DNA from: Paracoccaceae bacterium
GTDB lineage: Bacteria > Pseudomonadota > Alphaproteobacteria > Rhodobacterales > Rhodobacteraceae
Assembly: GCA_027000645.1 (NCBI GenBank)
Contig: JALTNO010000337.1
Coordinates: 1-39,120, forward strand
Direction of reading: 5' to 3'
Length of the DNA stretch: 39,120 bases
Shown: in pieces, positions 38,052-39,120 of the stretch
Layout of the letters: each line of letters starts with the position of its first letter
Numbering within the stretch: position 1 is the stretch's first letter
Notes under the pieces: generated by a model
Seen by the model: the letters and a program-made list of their open reading frames with translations, nothing else
Database searches by the model: none
What the model was told of the DNA's origin: nothing
Position numbers and translations under genes: made by a program

Positions 38052-38867
38052 ATGTTCAGGTGGTATCGGATTGCCATTCCGGTCGCGGTTTCTGCGGCCC
38101 TGTCGGTGCCGGTGGTGGCCGGGCCTCCGCCGCCTTTCCCCGATTTCGAAGCGCGCAGGGTCAGGCCGCCTGCCCCCGGCACTCGCAAGCGCATCACGGT
38201 CCAGATCGAGCCGGGCCGGGAAGATGCCGCGGGGCCGCGCACGAAGGACGAGGCGGCACCTGTCGAGACGGACAATGCGACCATCGGGAGCTATCCCGCC
38301 TTCTGGGCGCGCATCTCTCCCGCTCTGGAAGCGGCCGGGCCGGGACGTCTGGACGAGGCGCTTTCCGCTCTCGCCGCATCCGGAAAGGTGCGCGTTCCGC
38401 GATTGCAGGTGATGCAGCAGATCGCGCGCGAGCGCGGCGTGGCGATTCTGAAGGCGACGATCGGCACCCGCATCTCGCCGGCGCTGGTCCTGGCGGTGGT
38501 TGCGGTCGAATCCGCGGGGCAAGCCGATGCGACAAGCTCTGCCGGAGCCGAGGGGTTGATGCAGTTGATGCCGGCGACGGCCGAACGCTTCGGCGTGACC
38601 GATACCATGGCAGCCGAGGACAATATCGCGGGCGGGGTGCGCTTCCTCGACCGGCTGATGCAGGAATTCGACGGTGATCCGGTTCTCGTTCTCGCCGCGT
38701 ATAACGCGGGGGAGGGCGCGGTCCGGTCCTGGCGGGGCGTTCCGCCCTTTCCCGAAACCCGCGATTACGTGCCCCGGGTTCTGGCCGCGTTCAATATTGC
38801 CCGCGGCCTGTGCAGAACGCCGCCCGAGCTGATCTCGGACGGCTGCGTTTTCGTAACCATGAAATGA
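38052..38867 (+). CDS. Lytic transglycosylase domain (SLT/GH23) secreted protein
   Basis: Signal peptide MFRWYRIAIPVAVSAALSVPVVAG; catalytic VLAVVAVESAGQADATSSAGAEGLMQLMPATAERFGVTD ... NIAGGVRFLDRLM ... VLAAYNAGEGAV. Confidence 0.93.
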   Translation: MFRWYRIAIPVAVSAALSVPVVAGPPPPFPDFEARRVRPPAPGTRKRITVQIEPGREDAAGPRTKDEAAPVETDNATIGSYPAFWARISPALEAAGPGRLDEALSALAASGKVRVPRLQVMQQIARERGVAILKATIGTRISPALVLAVVAVESAGQADATSSAGAEGLMQLMPATAERFGVTDTMAAEDNIAGGVRFLDRLMQEFDGDPVLVLAAYNAGEGAVRSWRGVPPFPETRDYVPRVLAAFNIARGLCRTPPELISDGCVFVTMK

Positions 38868-38875
38868 TGGCAGGC

Positions 38876-38903
38876 CGTGGCCCCGAACGCCGGCGGGGCC
38901 ACG
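38876..38903. terminator. Hairpin between convergent genes (bidirectional terminator-like)
   Basis: CGTGGCCCC-GAACGCCGGC-GGGGCCACG, perfect 9-bp arms, no U tract. Confidence 0.5.
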
Positions 38904-38907
38904 CAGG

Positions 38908-39120
38908 TCAGACGATCGTGGCTTCGGTTGCGGCGATCATGTCCTCGCGGGAGACACCATCGGCGAGTTCGACGATGTGCAGGCCCTTGTGGGTCACATC
39001 CAGCACGCCGAGGTTGGTGATGATCCGGTCCACCACGCCCTTGCCGGTCAGTGGCAGGGTGCATTCGCGCAGCAGCTTGGACTCTCCGTGCTTGTTGGTG
39101 TGGTCCATCACCACCACCAC
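38908..39120 (-). CDS. 3-oxoacid CoA-transferase subunit B, C-terminal part (truncated by window edge)
   Basis: MVVVMDHTNKHGESKLLRECTLPLTGKGVVDRIITNLGVLDVTHKGLHIVELADGVSREDMIAATEATIV, typical CoA-transferase B C-terminus. Confidence 0.88.
   Translation of the reverse strand: MVVVMDHTNKHGESKLLRECTLPLTGKGVVDRIITNLGVLDVTHKGLHIVELADGVSREDMIAATEATIV

Overview
This is a high-GC alphaproteobacterial chromosomal segment, and its gene content and order look like Rhodobacteraceae. Reading left to right: (1) a DedA/YqaA-like membrane protein and a MocR (GntR plus aminotransferase) regulator, divergent from a sulfide:quinone oxidoreductase-like flavoprotein, followed by an ArsR-family regulator overlapping a COG0701/ArsP-type permease; (2) an accessory catabolic patch with a 3-hydroxyisobutyrate/tartronate-semialdehyde reductase-type dehydrogenase, a GntR/FCD regulator, a divergent ThDP-dependent enzyme and a D-erythronate-dehydrogenase-like epimerase; (3) a TCA block on the minus strand, mdh-sucC-sucD-sucA-sucB-lpd; (4) a TSUP transporter and an ethylmalonyl-CoA-pathway set (Mcl2-like, NnrU, DUF1737, Mch); (5) a Tad/Flp type IVc pilus locus on the minus strand with three small Flp-like pilins (two encode identical proteins), CpaB, secretin, OmpA lipoprotein, CpaE, CpaF, TadB, TadC, two TPR lipoproteins, prepilin peptidase, an AAA ATPase and a translationally coupled NAD(P)-dehydrogenase; (6) a lytic transglycosylase and the C-terminal end of a CoA-transferase B subunit that runs off the window. 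I saw no tRNA, rRNA, CRISPR array, prophage or transposase. The more notable signals are a dispersed hairpin repeat family (4 copies), several well-formed palindromic operator candidates, a near-identical pilin gene duplication with intercistronic hairpins, and the uncommon ATPase/dehydrogenase pair at the end of the Tad locus. I found no convincing wholly new system.
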